Shown: positions 1 through 10,137 of the stretch, piece by piece | How positions within the stretch are numbered: the stretch's first letter is position 1 | Layout of the letters: each line of letters starts with the position of its first letter | Source: Janthinobacterium lividum | Lineage (GTDB): Bacteria; Pseudomonadota; Gammaproteobacteria; Burkholderiales; Burkholderiaceae_D | Reading direction: 5' to 3' | Assembly: GCF_023509035.1 (NCBI RefSeq) | Contig: NZ_CP075583.1 | Coordinates: forward strand, 4,216,001 to 4,280,000 | Length of the DNA: 64,000 bases | Made by a program: the position numbers and the translations under genes | The notes under the pieces: generated by a model | Told to the model about the DNA's origin: nothing | Databases searched by the model: none | What the model saw: the letters and a program-made list of their open reading frames with translations, nothing else

Positions 1-20
1 GCTAAGCAAGGGGACACACT

Positions 21-1305
21 ATGCGCGAACTGCTCTTCCTCGCCCACCGCCTGCCGTATCCGCCCAACAAGGGCGACAAGATACGCTCGTGGCACATGCT
101 GCAATACCTGAGCCGGCATTTCCGCGTGCACCTCGGCTGCTTCATCGACGATGACGACGACTGGCAGCACGCGAAAACCGTGGCCGCCCTGTGCGCCAGT
201 ACGCGCTACATCGACTTGCAGCGCGGCACAGCCCGCTGGCGCGCCATGCAGGCGCTGCTGTCGCGCCAAGCCATGAGCGTGCAGTACTACCGCGATGCGC
301 GCCTGCTGCAATGGGTCGACGGCCTGCTGTCCGGCGGCAAGGTGCGCCACGCGCTGGCCTTTTCCGGACCCATGGCGCAATACATCGACGGCAGCGCGGG
401 CCGCGCCCTGCACCGCGTGATCGATTTCGTCGATGTCGATTCCGACAAATGGCGCCAGTACGGTGACAGCAAGCCCTGGCCCATGTCACAACTATACCGG
501 CGCGAAGCGCAGTTGCTGCTGCAGTACGAGCGCCATATCGCCCAGCAGTTCACGGCCGCCAGCTTCGTCTCGCCGGCCGAAGCGGCCCTGTTCCGCCAGT
601 GCGCGCCGATGGCGCGGCGCAAGACGGGACACTTCAATAACGGCGTCGACTCGGCGTATTTCACGCCCATGCCGGCCCAGCCCGGCGTGTATCCACCCGG
701 CGTGCAGACGCTGGTGTTTTACCGGCGCCATGGATTACTGGCCGAACATCGACGCCGTGCAATGGTTCGTGCGCCACGTCTGGCCCGCCCTGCGGCGCCA
801 GTTTCCCCAGTTGCAGTTCTATATCGTCGGCAGCGCGCCCGTACCCGCCGTGGCGGCGCTGGCGCGCGTGGCCGGCGTGGTGGTGACGGGCAAGGTGCCC
901 GACATCCGGCCTTACCTGGCCGGCGCTGCGCTGGCCGTGGCGCCCCTGCGCATCGCCCGCGGCGTGCAAAACAAGGTGCTTGAAGCGATGGCGATGGGCA
1001 AGATCGTGCTGGCCACGCCGCAGGCGCTGGAAGGCATCGCCGCCCAGCCGGGCCTGGAACTGCTGCTGGCGCGCGACGATGCCGAATTCATCCACCATGC
1101 CGCGCGCGTGCTGCGCAATGCCCAGGGCGACGCGGCCGAAGGGAGCGGCGCGGCCATGGCGGCGGCGGCGCGCCAGCTGGTCTTGCAGGATTACGACTGG
1201 GAGCGCAATCTGCGCGGCCTGGGCGCCATGCTGGGCCTGCCTACCGATGCGGCTGTCAGCGGCGCCGCCGCGCCTGTGCTCCCCGTGCCGGAGATATCCA
1301 CATGA
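21..1305 (+). CDS. Exosortase-A-associated sugar transferase (TIGR03087-like), frameshifted
   Basis: A GT4-type glycosyltransferase of the group that travels with exosortase A (TIGR03087), cytoplasmic, adding a sugar during exopolysaccharide repeat synthesis. The N-terminal part (frame of 21) has the typical opening RLPYPPNKGDKIRSWHML and runs to about residue 230. The C-terminal part (GAMDYWPNIDAVQWF, then the donor-binding region KVLEAMAMGKIVLATP) continues in the frame ending at 1305. The frames are joined if one T is removed from the TTTT run at 717-720, giving about 427 residues, a normal family length. It overlaps the exosortase start by ATGA. Start ATG 21 follows AGGGGAC. The function is sure at family level; acceptor and donor sugars are unknown. 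Confidence 0.85.
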
Positions 1306-2896
1306 GCTTGCAGCTCGAGCAGGTGGCCCACTTGCCGGATACGGCCGTCTGGCCACACGGGCACGGGCATGGCCAGCAACAAGCACTGATGGCCTTGCTG
1401 CTGTCCCTGGCCGCCGTCGTGCTGTTGTACCACGCCACTTTCTGGTCGATGCTGGAACTGTGGGCCCGCTCGCAGACGTTCGCGCATGGTTTCCTGATCG
1501 TACCCATCAGCTGCTGGCTGGCCTGGCGCCAGCGTAGCCGCCTGGCCGCGCTGGCACCCAAGCCGTCGCGGCAGGGCTTGCTGCTGCTGGGCGCGCTGGG
1601 CCTGGCCTGGCTGCTGGCCGACGCTGCCAACGTGCCTGTGGTGGAACAATATGCGGCCACGGCCATGCTGCCCGCCTGCGTGCTGGCCATCCTCGGCTGG
1701 CCAGCCGTGCGCCTGCTGGCTTTTCCACTGGCCTACCTGTTTCTCGCCGTGCCCTTTGGCGAAGTCTTCCTCGATCCCCTGATCGACTTCACGGCCGCCT
1801 TCACGGTCACCGCGCTGCAATGGACAGGCGTGCCCGTGTTTCGCGATGGCAGCCATTTTTCGCTGCCCACCGGGAACTGGTCGGTGGTCGAGGCCTGCAG
1901 CGGCTTGCGCTACCTGATCGCCGCGCTGGCCCTGGGCGCCCTGTACGCCCACGTCAACTTTCACAGTACGCGCCGGCGCCTGGCCGTCATGGCCGCCGCG
2001 CTGCTGGTGCCCATCCTCGCCAATGGCGTGCGCGCCTACCTGATCGTGATGCTGGGCCACCTGAGCAACATGCGCCTGGCCGTGGGCGTCGACCACCTGA
2101 TCTATGGCTGGCTGTTCTTCGGCCTGGTGGCGCTGCTGCTGTTCTGGATTGCCGCGCGCTGGCGCGAATTGCCGCTGGCGCGCGCCGCCTTACCGCCCAC
2201 CCTGCCCACCGTGTCCGTGCGCCTTGGCGCCGGCGCGGCCAGCCCGCGCGCCGTCGTGCACGCCAGCGTCGGCTGCCTGCTGCTGGTGGCGCTGTGGCCG
2301 GCGCTGGCCCTGGCCAGCCACCGCGACGACGGCGCCATACTGCCTGCGACCGTGCTGACCTTGCCTGATCCACCCGCCTGGCGGCGGCTGCACGCTGCGG
2401 TACCCGCGTGGCAGGCGCCGTATGCGGGCGCGCCCGCGCTGTTTGCCGCCACGTATGCGCGCCAGGACGGCGATGGCGCGCCGGTGGGGCTGCAACTGCA
2501 CTGGTATGCGCGCCAGGCGCGCGATGCCGAACTGCTGACGCATCTATCCTTGCCCTATGGCGCGCGCTGGATGCCTTTGGCGCAGCGCATGCAGCACGTC
2601 AGCCTGGCAAGCGGCGCCTTGGGCGTACGCGAAAGCGTGCTGGCTTACGGCGGCGAACGCCTGCTGGTGTGGCGTGTGTACCGCCAGGGGGCATCGTCAC
2701 GGCCAGGCCCGTGCTGGTGAAACTGCTGCTGGCGCAAGCCAAGCTGCTGGGCAGGCGACAGGACGGCGCCGACCTCATCGTCTTTGCCGCCTACGACGAG
2801 CTGGCGCCGCCACCGCGCGCGCACCTGCAAGCGTTCTTGCAGGTGGCACTGCCCCTCATCGAACAACGCTTGCAGGAGCTGCCGCATGGCCCTTGA
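1302..2896 (+). CDS. xrtA: Exosortase A with C-terminal EpsI-like domain, frameshifted near 3' end
   Basis: Polytopic inner-membrane transpeptidase-like enzyme that cleaves PEP-CTERM tails. Residues 28-290 are a run of hydrophobic helices carrying the catalytic signature: Cys199 in VVEACSGLRYL, Arg244 in NGVRAYLIV and His265 in GVDHLIYGW. The remainder is an EpsI-type periplasmic domain. The open frame stops at 2720, but the EpsI domain continues in another frame (TARPVLVKLLLAQAKLLGRR onward) to 2896. Inserting one G in the five-G run at 2687-2691 restores about 531 residues. The catalytic core is upstream of the break and intact. The 5' end overlaps the sugar transferase by four bases, so the two are translationally coupled. 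Confidence 0.93.
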
Positions 2897-2916
2897 CCTC
2901 GATACTGGTGGCACTC

Positions 2917-4087
2917 ATGCGGCCAGCACCGCCCCCTGATCGTGCACGTGATCCACCAACTCGACGTGGGCGGGCTGGAAAACGGCTTGATTAACCTGAT
3001 CAACCATTTGCCGCCGGAGCGCTACCGGCACGCCATCGTCTGCATGAAGAATGCCACCGCGTTTCGCCAGCGCCTGACCACCCCAGGTGTCGATATCATC
3101 AGCCTGGACAAGCGCGATGGCAAGGACTGGCGCCACTACCTGCACCTGTACCGCGTACTGAAACAGCTGCGTCCTGCACTCGTGCACACGCGCAACCTGG
3201 GCTGCCTCGAAGCGCAGCTGCTGGCCTGCCTGGCCGGCGTGCGCTTGCGCGTGCATGGCGAACACGGGCGCGACATGAGCGACTTGCATGGCACCCGCCG
3301 CAAATACCGGTTGCTGCGCAAATGCATGTTGCCGCTGGTGCAGCACTTCATTGCCGTCAGCGCCGACCTGGGACGATGGCTGGTCGATGCCATCGGCGCG
3401 GCGCCCACGCAGGTGTCGCACATCGGCAATGGCGTCGACAGCGTGCAATTTCATCCGCGCCTGGGTCCGCCGGCCGCCGTGGGACCGCCCGGTTTCCTGT
3501 GCAATGGCGCCTTCGTCATCGGCAGCGTGGGCCGCATGGCGGCCGTCAAGGACCATGCCTCGCTGGTGCACGCCTTCCTGCTGTTGCTGGCGCAACCGGG
3601 CGCCCGCGCGCGCCTGCGCCTGATCATCGTCGGCGACGGGCCGTGCCGCCAGGCCTGCCTGGATCTGTTGCAGCAGGCCGGCGTGGCCCATCTTGCCTGG
3701 CTGCCCGGCGCGCGCGATGACGTGGCGCAACTGCTGCGCGCCATGGACCTGTTCGTGCTGCCGTCCCTGGCCGAAGGCAGCTCGAACACCATCCTCGAAG
3801 CGATGGCGACGGGGCTGCCCATCGTCGCCACGCAGGTGGGCGGCAATGGGGAACTGGTGCAGTCTGGCTGGAGCGGCACCCTGGTGCCGCCTGATTCGCC
3901 CGAGATGCTGGCCGACGCCATGCTCGACTACTACAGCATGCCCGAACTGGGCCCGCGCCACGGCGCGCGCGGGCGGCGCCAGGTGCTGGCCGAACACAGC
4001 CTGCCCGCCATGGCCGGCGCCTACCTGGCCGTGTACGACCGCCTGACCGGCGCGCGCCAGCCATCCCCCCTGTCTACCACTCCCTGA
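2917..4087 (+). CDS. Exosortase-A-associated glycosyltransferase (TIGR03088-like)
   Basis: GT4 glycosyltransferase of the exosortase-A clusters. The protein reads VIHQLDVGGLENGLINLIN at the N-terminus (acceptor-side Rossmann fold) and has the donor-binding motif EGSSNTILEAMATG near residue 285. An uninterrupted frame can start at GTG 2942, but that would remove the first strand. Family members start a few residues earlier with a Pro-Leu-Ile-Val strand. ATG 2917 supplies this if one C is removed from the CCCCC run at 2932-2936, giving about 389 residues. GGTGG at 2906-2910 is a plausible ribosome site. I therefore place the start at 2917 and suspect an indel; GTG 2942 is the alternative. Ten bases separate it from the amidotransferase. 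Confidence 0.85.
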
Positions 4088-4097
4088 AAGGCCTCCC

Positions 4098-6049
4098 ATG
4101 TGCGGCATCAGCGGCATCTTTGATTTGCAGGGCCAGCGCGACATCGACGTGCAGCTGCTGGCGCGCATGAACCACAGCCTGCGCCACCGGGGGCCGGACG
4201 AAGGAGGATTGCACCGCGAGCCGGGACTGGGCCTGGCGCACCGGCGCCTGTCCGTGATCGACCTGGCCAGCGGCCAGCAGCCGCTGTTCAACGCCGACCG
4301 CAGCATCGCCATCGTCTTCAATGGCGAAATCTATAACTATCGCAGCCTGATGGCCGAACTGCGCCAGTTCGGCCACACCTTCCGCACCAGCAGCGACACG
4401 GAAGTCATCGTCCACGCCTGGGAACAATGGGGGAGCAATGCGTGCAGCGCCTGCGCGGCATGTTCGCCTTCGCCCTGTGGGACCGCCGCCGCCATCTGCT
4501 GTTCCTGGCGCGCGACCGCCTGGGCGTGAAACCGCTGTATTACGGCGAGGCGCAGGACGGCACCCTGCTGTTCGGCTCCGAACTGAAATCCCTGCTCGCG
4601 CATCCGGCCATGCCGCGCGCGCTCGATCCGCTGGCGGTGGAAGAGTATTTCGCGTACGGCTACGTGCCCGAGCCGCGCAGCATCTTCCAGCACGCGCGCA
4701 AGCTGCCGCCCGGGCATACCCTCTCCATTCGCGCGGGCCAGCCGCTGCCCGCGCCGCAATCGTACTGGGATATTCCGTTCACGCCGAATCCACCCGCCAG
4801 CGAGGCGCAGGCGGCCGACGAACTGCTGGCGCGCCTGCGCGAAGCGGTGCGCATCCGCATGGTGGCCGAAGTGCCGCTCGGTGCCTTCCTGTCGGGTGGC
4901 GTCGATTCCAGCGCCGTGGTGGCGCTGATGGCGGGGGCGAGCGCCACGCCCGTCAACACCTGTTCCATCTCGTTCGGCGACCCGGCATACAACGAGGCCC
5001 GCTACGCCGACCTGGTGGCGCGCCGCTACGCCACGGCGCACCACGCGCGCCAGGTGGAGCAGGACGATTTCGAGCTGATCGACCTGCTGGCCAAGCTGTA
5101 CGACGAACCGTTCGCCGACAGTTCCGCCATGCCCACCTACCGCGTCTGCCAACTGGCGCGCCAGCGCGTGACGGTAGCCCTGTCGGGCGACGGCGGCGAT
5201 GAAAGCCTGGCCGGCTACCGGCGCTACCGCCTGCACACGCGCGAGGAAAAAGTGCGCAAGGCGATGGACCCGCTGCTGCCGGCCGGCTTGCGCCAATCGC
5301 TGTTCGGCACCCTGGGCCGGCTGTACCCGAAGGCCGACTGGGCGCCCCGCTTCCTGCGCGCCAAGACTACCTTCGAAGGCCTGGCGCGCGACACGACGGA
5401 CGCGTATTTTCACGGCGTCAGCCTGCTGGGCGACGCCATGCGCGCGCGCCTGTTCAGCCCAGAGCTGCGCCGCAGCCTGCACGGCTACCGCGCCGTGGAA
5501 GTGTTGCGCCGCCACGCGCTGGCCAGTCCCGCGCAAGACCCGCTGTCGCAGGTGCAGTACCTGGACTTGAAAACCTACCTGCCCGGCGACATCCTCACCA
5601 AGGTGGACCGCGCCAGCATGGCGCATGCGCTGGAAGTGCGCTCGCCCCTGCTCGACCATGAACTGGTGGCATGGATGTCGGGCCTGCCGCCGCAATTCAA
5701 GCTGCGGCGCGGCGAAGGAAAATACCTGCTGAAAAAAGCCCTGCGCCCGCTGCTGCCCGACACCCTGCTGTACCGCCAGAAGATGGGATTTTCCGTGCCT
5801 TTGGCCGACTGGCTGCGCGGGCCGCTGCGCCAGCGCCTGCAACAGCGGCTGCTGGGACCCACCCTGGCGCAGTGCGGCCTGTTCGACATGGATTACGTGC
5901 GCCTGCTGCTCGATCAACATGCGAGCGGCCGGCGCGACTACAGCGCGCCACTATGGTCGCTGCTGATGTTCGAAGCGTTTCTGCGCCAGGTGCTACCCGT
6001 CGATGGCCACCCTGCGCCGGTGCCGGTACCGGCCATGGCAATGGAGTGA
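4098..6049 (+). CDS. asnB: Exosortase-A-associated class II amidotransferase (asparagine-synthase-like), frameshifted
   Basis: Asparagine-synthase-like enzyme (TIGR03108 type) predicted to amidate a sugar or amino-acid substituent of the polysaccharide. The N-terminal glutaminase starts MCGISGIF with the nucleophile Cys2. The synthetase half has the ATP pyrophosphatase loop SGGVDSSAVVAL and the later SGDGGDE motif. The frame opened at 4098 runs into the wrong frame at the GGGGG run 4429-4433. Adding one G joins EQW to GEQCVQRLRGMFAFALWD and yields about 650 residues, as expected. ATG 4098 is preceded by GAAAGG. The next gene begins four bases after the stop. The exact substrate cannot be read from sequence. 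Confidence 0.88.
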
Positions 6050-6053
6050 AGCC

Positions 6054-7277
6054 ATGCGCATCCTGCACATCCTCGACCACTCGCTGCCCCTGCACAGCGG
6101 CTACACCTTCCGCACGCTGGCCATCTTGCGGCAGCAGCGCGCGCTGGGCTGGCACACCATGCAGCTCACCAGTGCCAAGCAGGGACCGTCCGATGGCGCG
6201 CAGCAGCTGGTCGACGGCTGGCATTTCTACCGCACGGCGCCCGATGCACGCTGGTGGGCGCGCCTGCCCGTGCTGCGGCAAGTGGCCGTCATCATCGGCC
6301 TGGCCGTGCGCCTGCGCAAGCTGGCACGGCAAACCAGGCCCGACATCCTGCATGCGCATTCGCCCGCCCTGAACGCCATCGCTGCCCTCAACGCGGGCCG
6401 CGCGCTGGGCATTCCCGTCGTGTATGAAGTGCGCGCCTTCTGGGAAGACGCGGCCGCCGACCATGGCAGCAGCCGGCCCGGCGGCCTGCGCTACCGGCTC
6501 ACGCGGGCGCTGGAAACCTACGCGCTGCGCCGCGCCGACGCCGTCACCACCATTTGCGACGGCTTGCGGCGCGAGCTGCGCGCGCGCGGCGTGCCTGCGC
6601 ATAAAATCACCGTGATTCCGAACGCCGTCGATGCCGGGGCCTTCAGCATCACGGCGCCCGAAGACCTGTGGCTGGCGCACAAACTGGGCTTGCATGGCCA
6701 CCTGGTTATCGGCTTCATCGGCTCGTTTTATGCCTACGAAGGGCTGGCCCTGCTGCTGCGCGCCATGCCGCGCCTGCTGGCGGCGCAGCCGGCGCTGCGG
6801 CTGCTGCTGGCCGGCGGCGGTCCACAGGAAACGGCGCTGCGCGCGCTGGCGGCGCAATTGGACGTTGAACACGCCGTCGTCTTCGCGGGCAGAGTGCCGC
6901 ATGCGCAGGTGGCCGCTTATTATCGGCTGGTCGACATCTGCGTGTATCCGCGCCTGCCCATGCGCCTGACGGAGCTGGTAACGCCCTTGAAACCGCTCGA
7001 AGCGATGGCCCAGGGCCGTCTCGTGGTGGCGTCCGACGTGGGCGGCCACCGCGAGCTGATCGAACATGGCAAGACTGGCATGCTGTTTCGCGCCGGCGAC
7101 GCCGAGGCCCTGGCGCAGACTGTATTGAAGCTGCTGCTGGCGCCCGCCAGCTGGCCGGCGCTGCGGCGCCAGGCGCGCACTTTCGTCGAGACGGAGCGCA
7201 GCTGGGGCGCCAGCGTGGGCCGCTACGCGCCCGTGTATGCGCGCGTGGCGGCGGGTGCCGTCGGAGTCATGCCATGA
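6054..7277 (+). CDS. Exosortase-A-associated glycosyltransferase (TIGR04063-like)
   Basis: GT4 family glycosyltransferase of 407 residues, intact. The N-terminus MRILHILDHSLPLHSGYTFR is typical of the exosortase-A associated TIGR04063 group. The central strand VIPNAVD and the donor-site block PLKPLEAMAQGRLVVASDVGG (around residues 315-335) define the GT-B fold. Start ATG 6054 is chosen because GGAG lies just upstream and the homology begins here; the frame itself is open farther upstream. It begins four bases after the amidotransferase stop and ends in an ATGA overlap with the next gene, so it belongs to the same operon. Donor and acceptor are unknown. Confidence 0.87.
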   Translation: MRILHILDHSLPLHSGYTFRTLAILRQQRALGWHTMQLTSAKQGPSDGAQQLVDGWHFYRTAPDARWWARLPVLRQVAVIIGLAVRLRKLARQTRPDILHAHSPALNAIAALNAGRALGIPVVYEVRAFWEDAAADHGSSRPGGLRYRLTRALETYALRRADAVTTICDGLRRELRARGVPAHKITVIPNAVDAGAFSITAPEDLWLAHKLGLHGHLVIGFIGSFYAYEGLALLLRAMPRLLAAQPALRLLLAGGGPQETALRALAAQLDVEHAVVFAGRVPHAQVAAYYRLVDICVYPRLPMRLTELVTPLKPLEAMAQGRLVVASDVGGHRELIEHGKTGMLFRAGDAEALAQTVLKLLLAPASWPALRRQARTFVETERSWGASVGRYAPVYARVAAGAVGVMP

Positions 7278-9709
7278 TCTTCACGGGCCTGCGCATCGCG
7301 CTGGTCGGTCCGTTGCCGCCGCCGGCCGGCGGCATGGCGAATCAAACGCAGCAACTGGCGCGGCTGCTGCGCGAGGACGGCGCGCAAGTGCAGCTGCTGG
7401 CCGTCAACGGCCCGCAGCTGCCCCCGTGGCTGGCGCGCATCCGCTACCTGCGCGCCGCGCTACGCCTTCCCGTGCACCTGTGGCGCCTGTGGCGCACGGC
7501 CAATACGGTCGACCTGTTCCACATCATGGCCAATTCCGGCTGGTCCTGGCATTTGCAGGCCGCGCCCGCGCTGTGGATCGCCAGCCTGAAAGGCAAACCG
7601 GCCCTGCTCAATTACCGGGGCGGCGAAGCGGCCGCCTTTTTGGCCCGCTCGCCGCGCCTGGTGGCGTTCAGCCTGCGCCGCGCCAGCGCCATCGTCGTGC
7701 CTTCGGCCTACCTGGCCGGCATCTTCGAGCAATATGGCCATACGACCCACATCGTGCCGAACGTGGTGGACCTGCAGCGCTTTACGCCGGCGACGCCGCG
7801 CGCCGCGTCGCCAAAGGGGCCGTGCATCCTCGTGGCGCGCCACCTGGAAAGCCTGTACGACAACGCCAGCGCCGTGCGCGCCTTCGCCCTCGTGCAGGAA
7901 GCTTTTCCCAAGGCGCTCCTGGTGCTGGCCGGCGGCGGGCCGCAGCGCGCGGCGCTGGCGCGCCTGGCCAAGTCCCTCGGCGTGAAGGACGCCGTGCGCT
8001 TCGCCGGCCCCGTCGACAACGCCGCCATGCCGGCGCTGTACCAGGCCAGCGATATCGTCCTCAACCCCAGCCTGGCCGACAACATGCCCAATTCCGTGCT
8101 CGAAGCGCTGGCCTGCGGCGTGCCTGTCGTCAGCACCAATGTGGGTGGCATCCCCGCCCTGCTGCAGGACGGCGTGACGGCCCTGCTGGTGCCGCCCGGC
8201 GATCCGGCCGCCATGGCGTACGCCATCGTGGCGCTGCTGCGCGACCCGCCGCGCGCGCAGGCGCTGGTCGACGCGGGCCTGGCGCACGCCGCCGCCTTCG
8301 GCTGGCCCGGCATCGCGCCCAGGCTGGCCGCGCACTACCGCCGCATCCGCGCCGCGCCGCGCCCGGGCGCCTACACGCGCTGCGTGGCACGCTGGATGTT
8401 TCCCCTGCATGAATGGCTCAAGGGCCACCACAGCGCGCGCCTGCTGCGCCGGCTGGAACGTTCGCAATGGTGGAGCGCCGAGCAGCTGCAGGAGTGGCAG
8501 CTGGCGCGCCTGCGCGCGCTGCTGCGCCATGCGGCCGATCACGTGCCGCATTACCGCGCGCTGTTCGCCCGCAGCGGTTTCGACCCGGAACAGGTGCGGC
8601 AACTGGCCGATTTGTCCCGTTTGCCGCTGCTGCGCAAGCGAGATATTGCGAGTGCGCGCGACAGTTTCAAGTCCGCGCGCGCCGTGGGCTTGCGCCCGTT
8701 CGCCACGGGCGGCTCCAGCGGCGAGCCGCTGCAGTTTTTCCTGGGCCGGCGCAGGATCAGCCACGACATCGCCGCCAAGTGGCGCGCCACGCGCTGGTGG
8801 GGCGTCGATATCGGCGACCGCGAAGCCGTGCTGTGGGGTTCGCCCATCGAGCTGCACGCGCAAGACCGCGTGCGCCGCCTGCGCGACGCGCTGCTGCGCA
8901 CCACCCTGATGCCCGCGTTTGCCATGTCGCCCGCGCACCTCGACGGCTACGTGCGGCAATTGCGCCGCTGGCGTCCGCGCATGCTGTTCGGCTACCCGTC
9001 GGCCCTGTGCCGCATCGCCAGCCACGCCAGCGCGCGCGACCTGCCGCTCGACGGCCTGGGCGTGAAAGTGGCGTTCGTCACGGCCGAACGCCTGTACGAC
9101 GAGCAGCGCGCGCAGATCGCCGCCGCCTTCGGCTGCCCCGTGGCCAACGGCTACGGCGGGCGGGACGCAGGCTTCATCGCCCACGAATGCCCGGAAGGCG
9201 GCATGCACATCACGGCCGAAGACCTCATCGTGGAAATTGTCGATGCCCAGGGCCGGCCGCTGCCGCCAGGGGCCACGGGTGAAATCGTCGTCACCCATTT
9301 GGCCACACAGGACTACCCGTTCATCCGCTACGCCACGGGCGACGTCGGCGCGCTGGGCACGCAACCGTGCGCCTGCGGCCGCGGCCTGCCCCTGCTGCAA
9401 AAAATCGAAGGGCGCAGCACGGATTTCCTCACGGCCGTGGACGGCACCGTCATGCACGGCCTGGCCCTCGTCTACATCGTGCGCGAACTGCCGCAAGTGC
9501 GCAGCTTCAAGATCATCCAGGAAAGCCTGCTGCGCACACGCGTGCTGCTGGTCTGCCTGCCGCGCCTGGACGAACCCACCCGCGCCGCCATCGTCACCGG
9601 CTTCCAGGCCAGGCTGGGCGCGCAAGTGGACATCGCCATCGACGAAGTCGACGAGATTGCGGCGGAGGCGTCGGGGAAGTACCGCTATGTGGTGAGCGAG
9701 GTGGCGTAG
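7274..9709 (+). CDS. Fusion of GT4 glycosyltransferase and CapK/phenylacetate-CoA-ligase-like domain
   Basis: An 811-residue protein in one uninterrupted frame. Residues 1 to about 365 are a GT-B glycosyltransferase (LVGPLPPPAGGMANQTQQLA at the start; SVLEALACGVPVVSTNVGG as donor site). From about residue 375 (YTRCVARWMFPLHEWLKGH) to the end it is a CapK-type member of the adenylate-forming phenylacetate-CoA ligase family, with the phosphate loop ATGGSSGEPLQFF and a C-terminal FIRYATGDVG hinge region. As I recall, related clusters carry these as two adjacent genes, the second starting near the YTR sequence. The fusion could be real or could come from loss of a stop/start junction. It is the last gene of the first operon; ATGA overlap upstream. 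Confidence 0.82.
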   Translation: MIFTGLRIALVGPLPPPAGGMANQTQQLARLLREDGAQVQLLAVNGPQLPPWLARIRYLRAALRLPVHLWRLWRTANTVDLFHIMANSGWSWHLQAAPALWIASLKGKPALLNYRGGEAAAFLARSPRLVAFSLRRASAIVVPSAYLAGIFEQYGHTTHIVPNVVDLQRFTPATPRAASPKGPCILVARHLESLYDNASAVRAFALVQEAFPKALLVLAGGGPQRAALARLAKSLGVKDAVRFAGPVDNAAMPALYQASDIVLNPSLADNMPNSVLEALACGVPVVSTNVGGIPALLQDGVTALLVPPGDPAAMAYAIVALLRDPPRAQALVDAGLAHAAAFGWPGIAPRLAAHYRRIRAAPRPGAYTRCVARWMFPLHEWLKGHHSARLLRRLERSQWWSAEQLQEWQLARLRALLRHAADHVPHYRALFARSGFDPEQVRQLADLSRLPLLRKRDIASARDSFKSARAVGLRPFATGGSSGEPLQFFLGRRRISHDIAAKWRATRWWGVDIGDREAVLWGSPIELHAQDRVRRLRDALLRTTLMPAFAMSPAHLDGYVRQLRRWRPRMLFGYPSALCRIASHASARDLPLDGLGVKVAFVTAERLYDEQRAQIAAAFGCPVANGYGGRDAGFIAHECPEGGMHITAEDLIVEIVDAQGRPLPPGATGEIVVTHLATQDYPFIRYATGDVGALGTQPCACGRGLPLLQKIEGRSTDFLTAVDGTVMHGLALVYIVRELPQVRSFKIIQESLLRTRVLLVCLPRLDEPTRAAIVTGFQARLGAQVDIAIDEVDEIAAEASGKYRYVVSEVA

Positions 9710-9837
9710 GCAGGCTGCCCACAATTAGCTTACCGCGAGGCCGGCTGGCCGCGATTCATCGCTGGAATCGCGCTGCCGTTTTAATGCTCGCACCATGGCT
9801 TGGTACGGCCGTTGTCGACCCATAGCGGAAATTCGCC

Positions 9838-10032
9838 CTATTCTTTTCCTGTTTGAGCGCTATTTTCCAGCTTCTGCGCCATTGCCTTGATTCCGCGCGA
9901 ATAAGCCAGCCGAATTTTTGAGCCGACGGCGGCATCAGCTCCGGCGTTGATAAGCTGGCTTTCAAGCGCCTTCATTGATTTTTCGAATGACTTTCTTCCT
10001 TCGGTGTGTTGATCTACGGTAACGGAACTCAT
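9838..10032 (-). CDS. Small hypothetical protein
   Basis: A 64-residue soluble, mostly helical, charged protein (MSSVTVDQHTEGRKSFEKSM at the start). The start is placed at the third in-frame candidate because AAGGTG sits about eight bases ahead of it; ATG at 10038 and GTG at 10041 are alternatives. No family recognised. It stands alone between the exopolysaccharide operon and the MocR regulator, and its coding status rests on the ribosome site and a plausible composition only. Confidence 0.5.
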   Translation of the reverse strand: MSSVTVDQHTEGRKSFEKSMKALESQLINAGADAAVGSKIRLAYSRGIKAMAQKLENSAQTGKE

Positions 10033-10137
10033 GTGCATCACCTTGTTTGTCAGTGGTAATGCATAGGTGAGCCGCCTCGGACGGAATGCTTTGCGCTGTC
10101 ACGATGAAGTGCAAAGGAAGGCGGGCGCAGCCAATAC

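Noticed and set aside
433..1305. Separate gene starting at 433
   Set aside because: Its first part is a shadow of the sugar transferase; only the part after about 720 is meaningful and belongs to the frameshifted gene starting at 21.
2915..4321. Long minus-strand frame opposite the TIGR03088-like gene
   Set aside because: Low-complexity His/Gln/Arg-rich translation typical of antisense frames in GC-rich genes.
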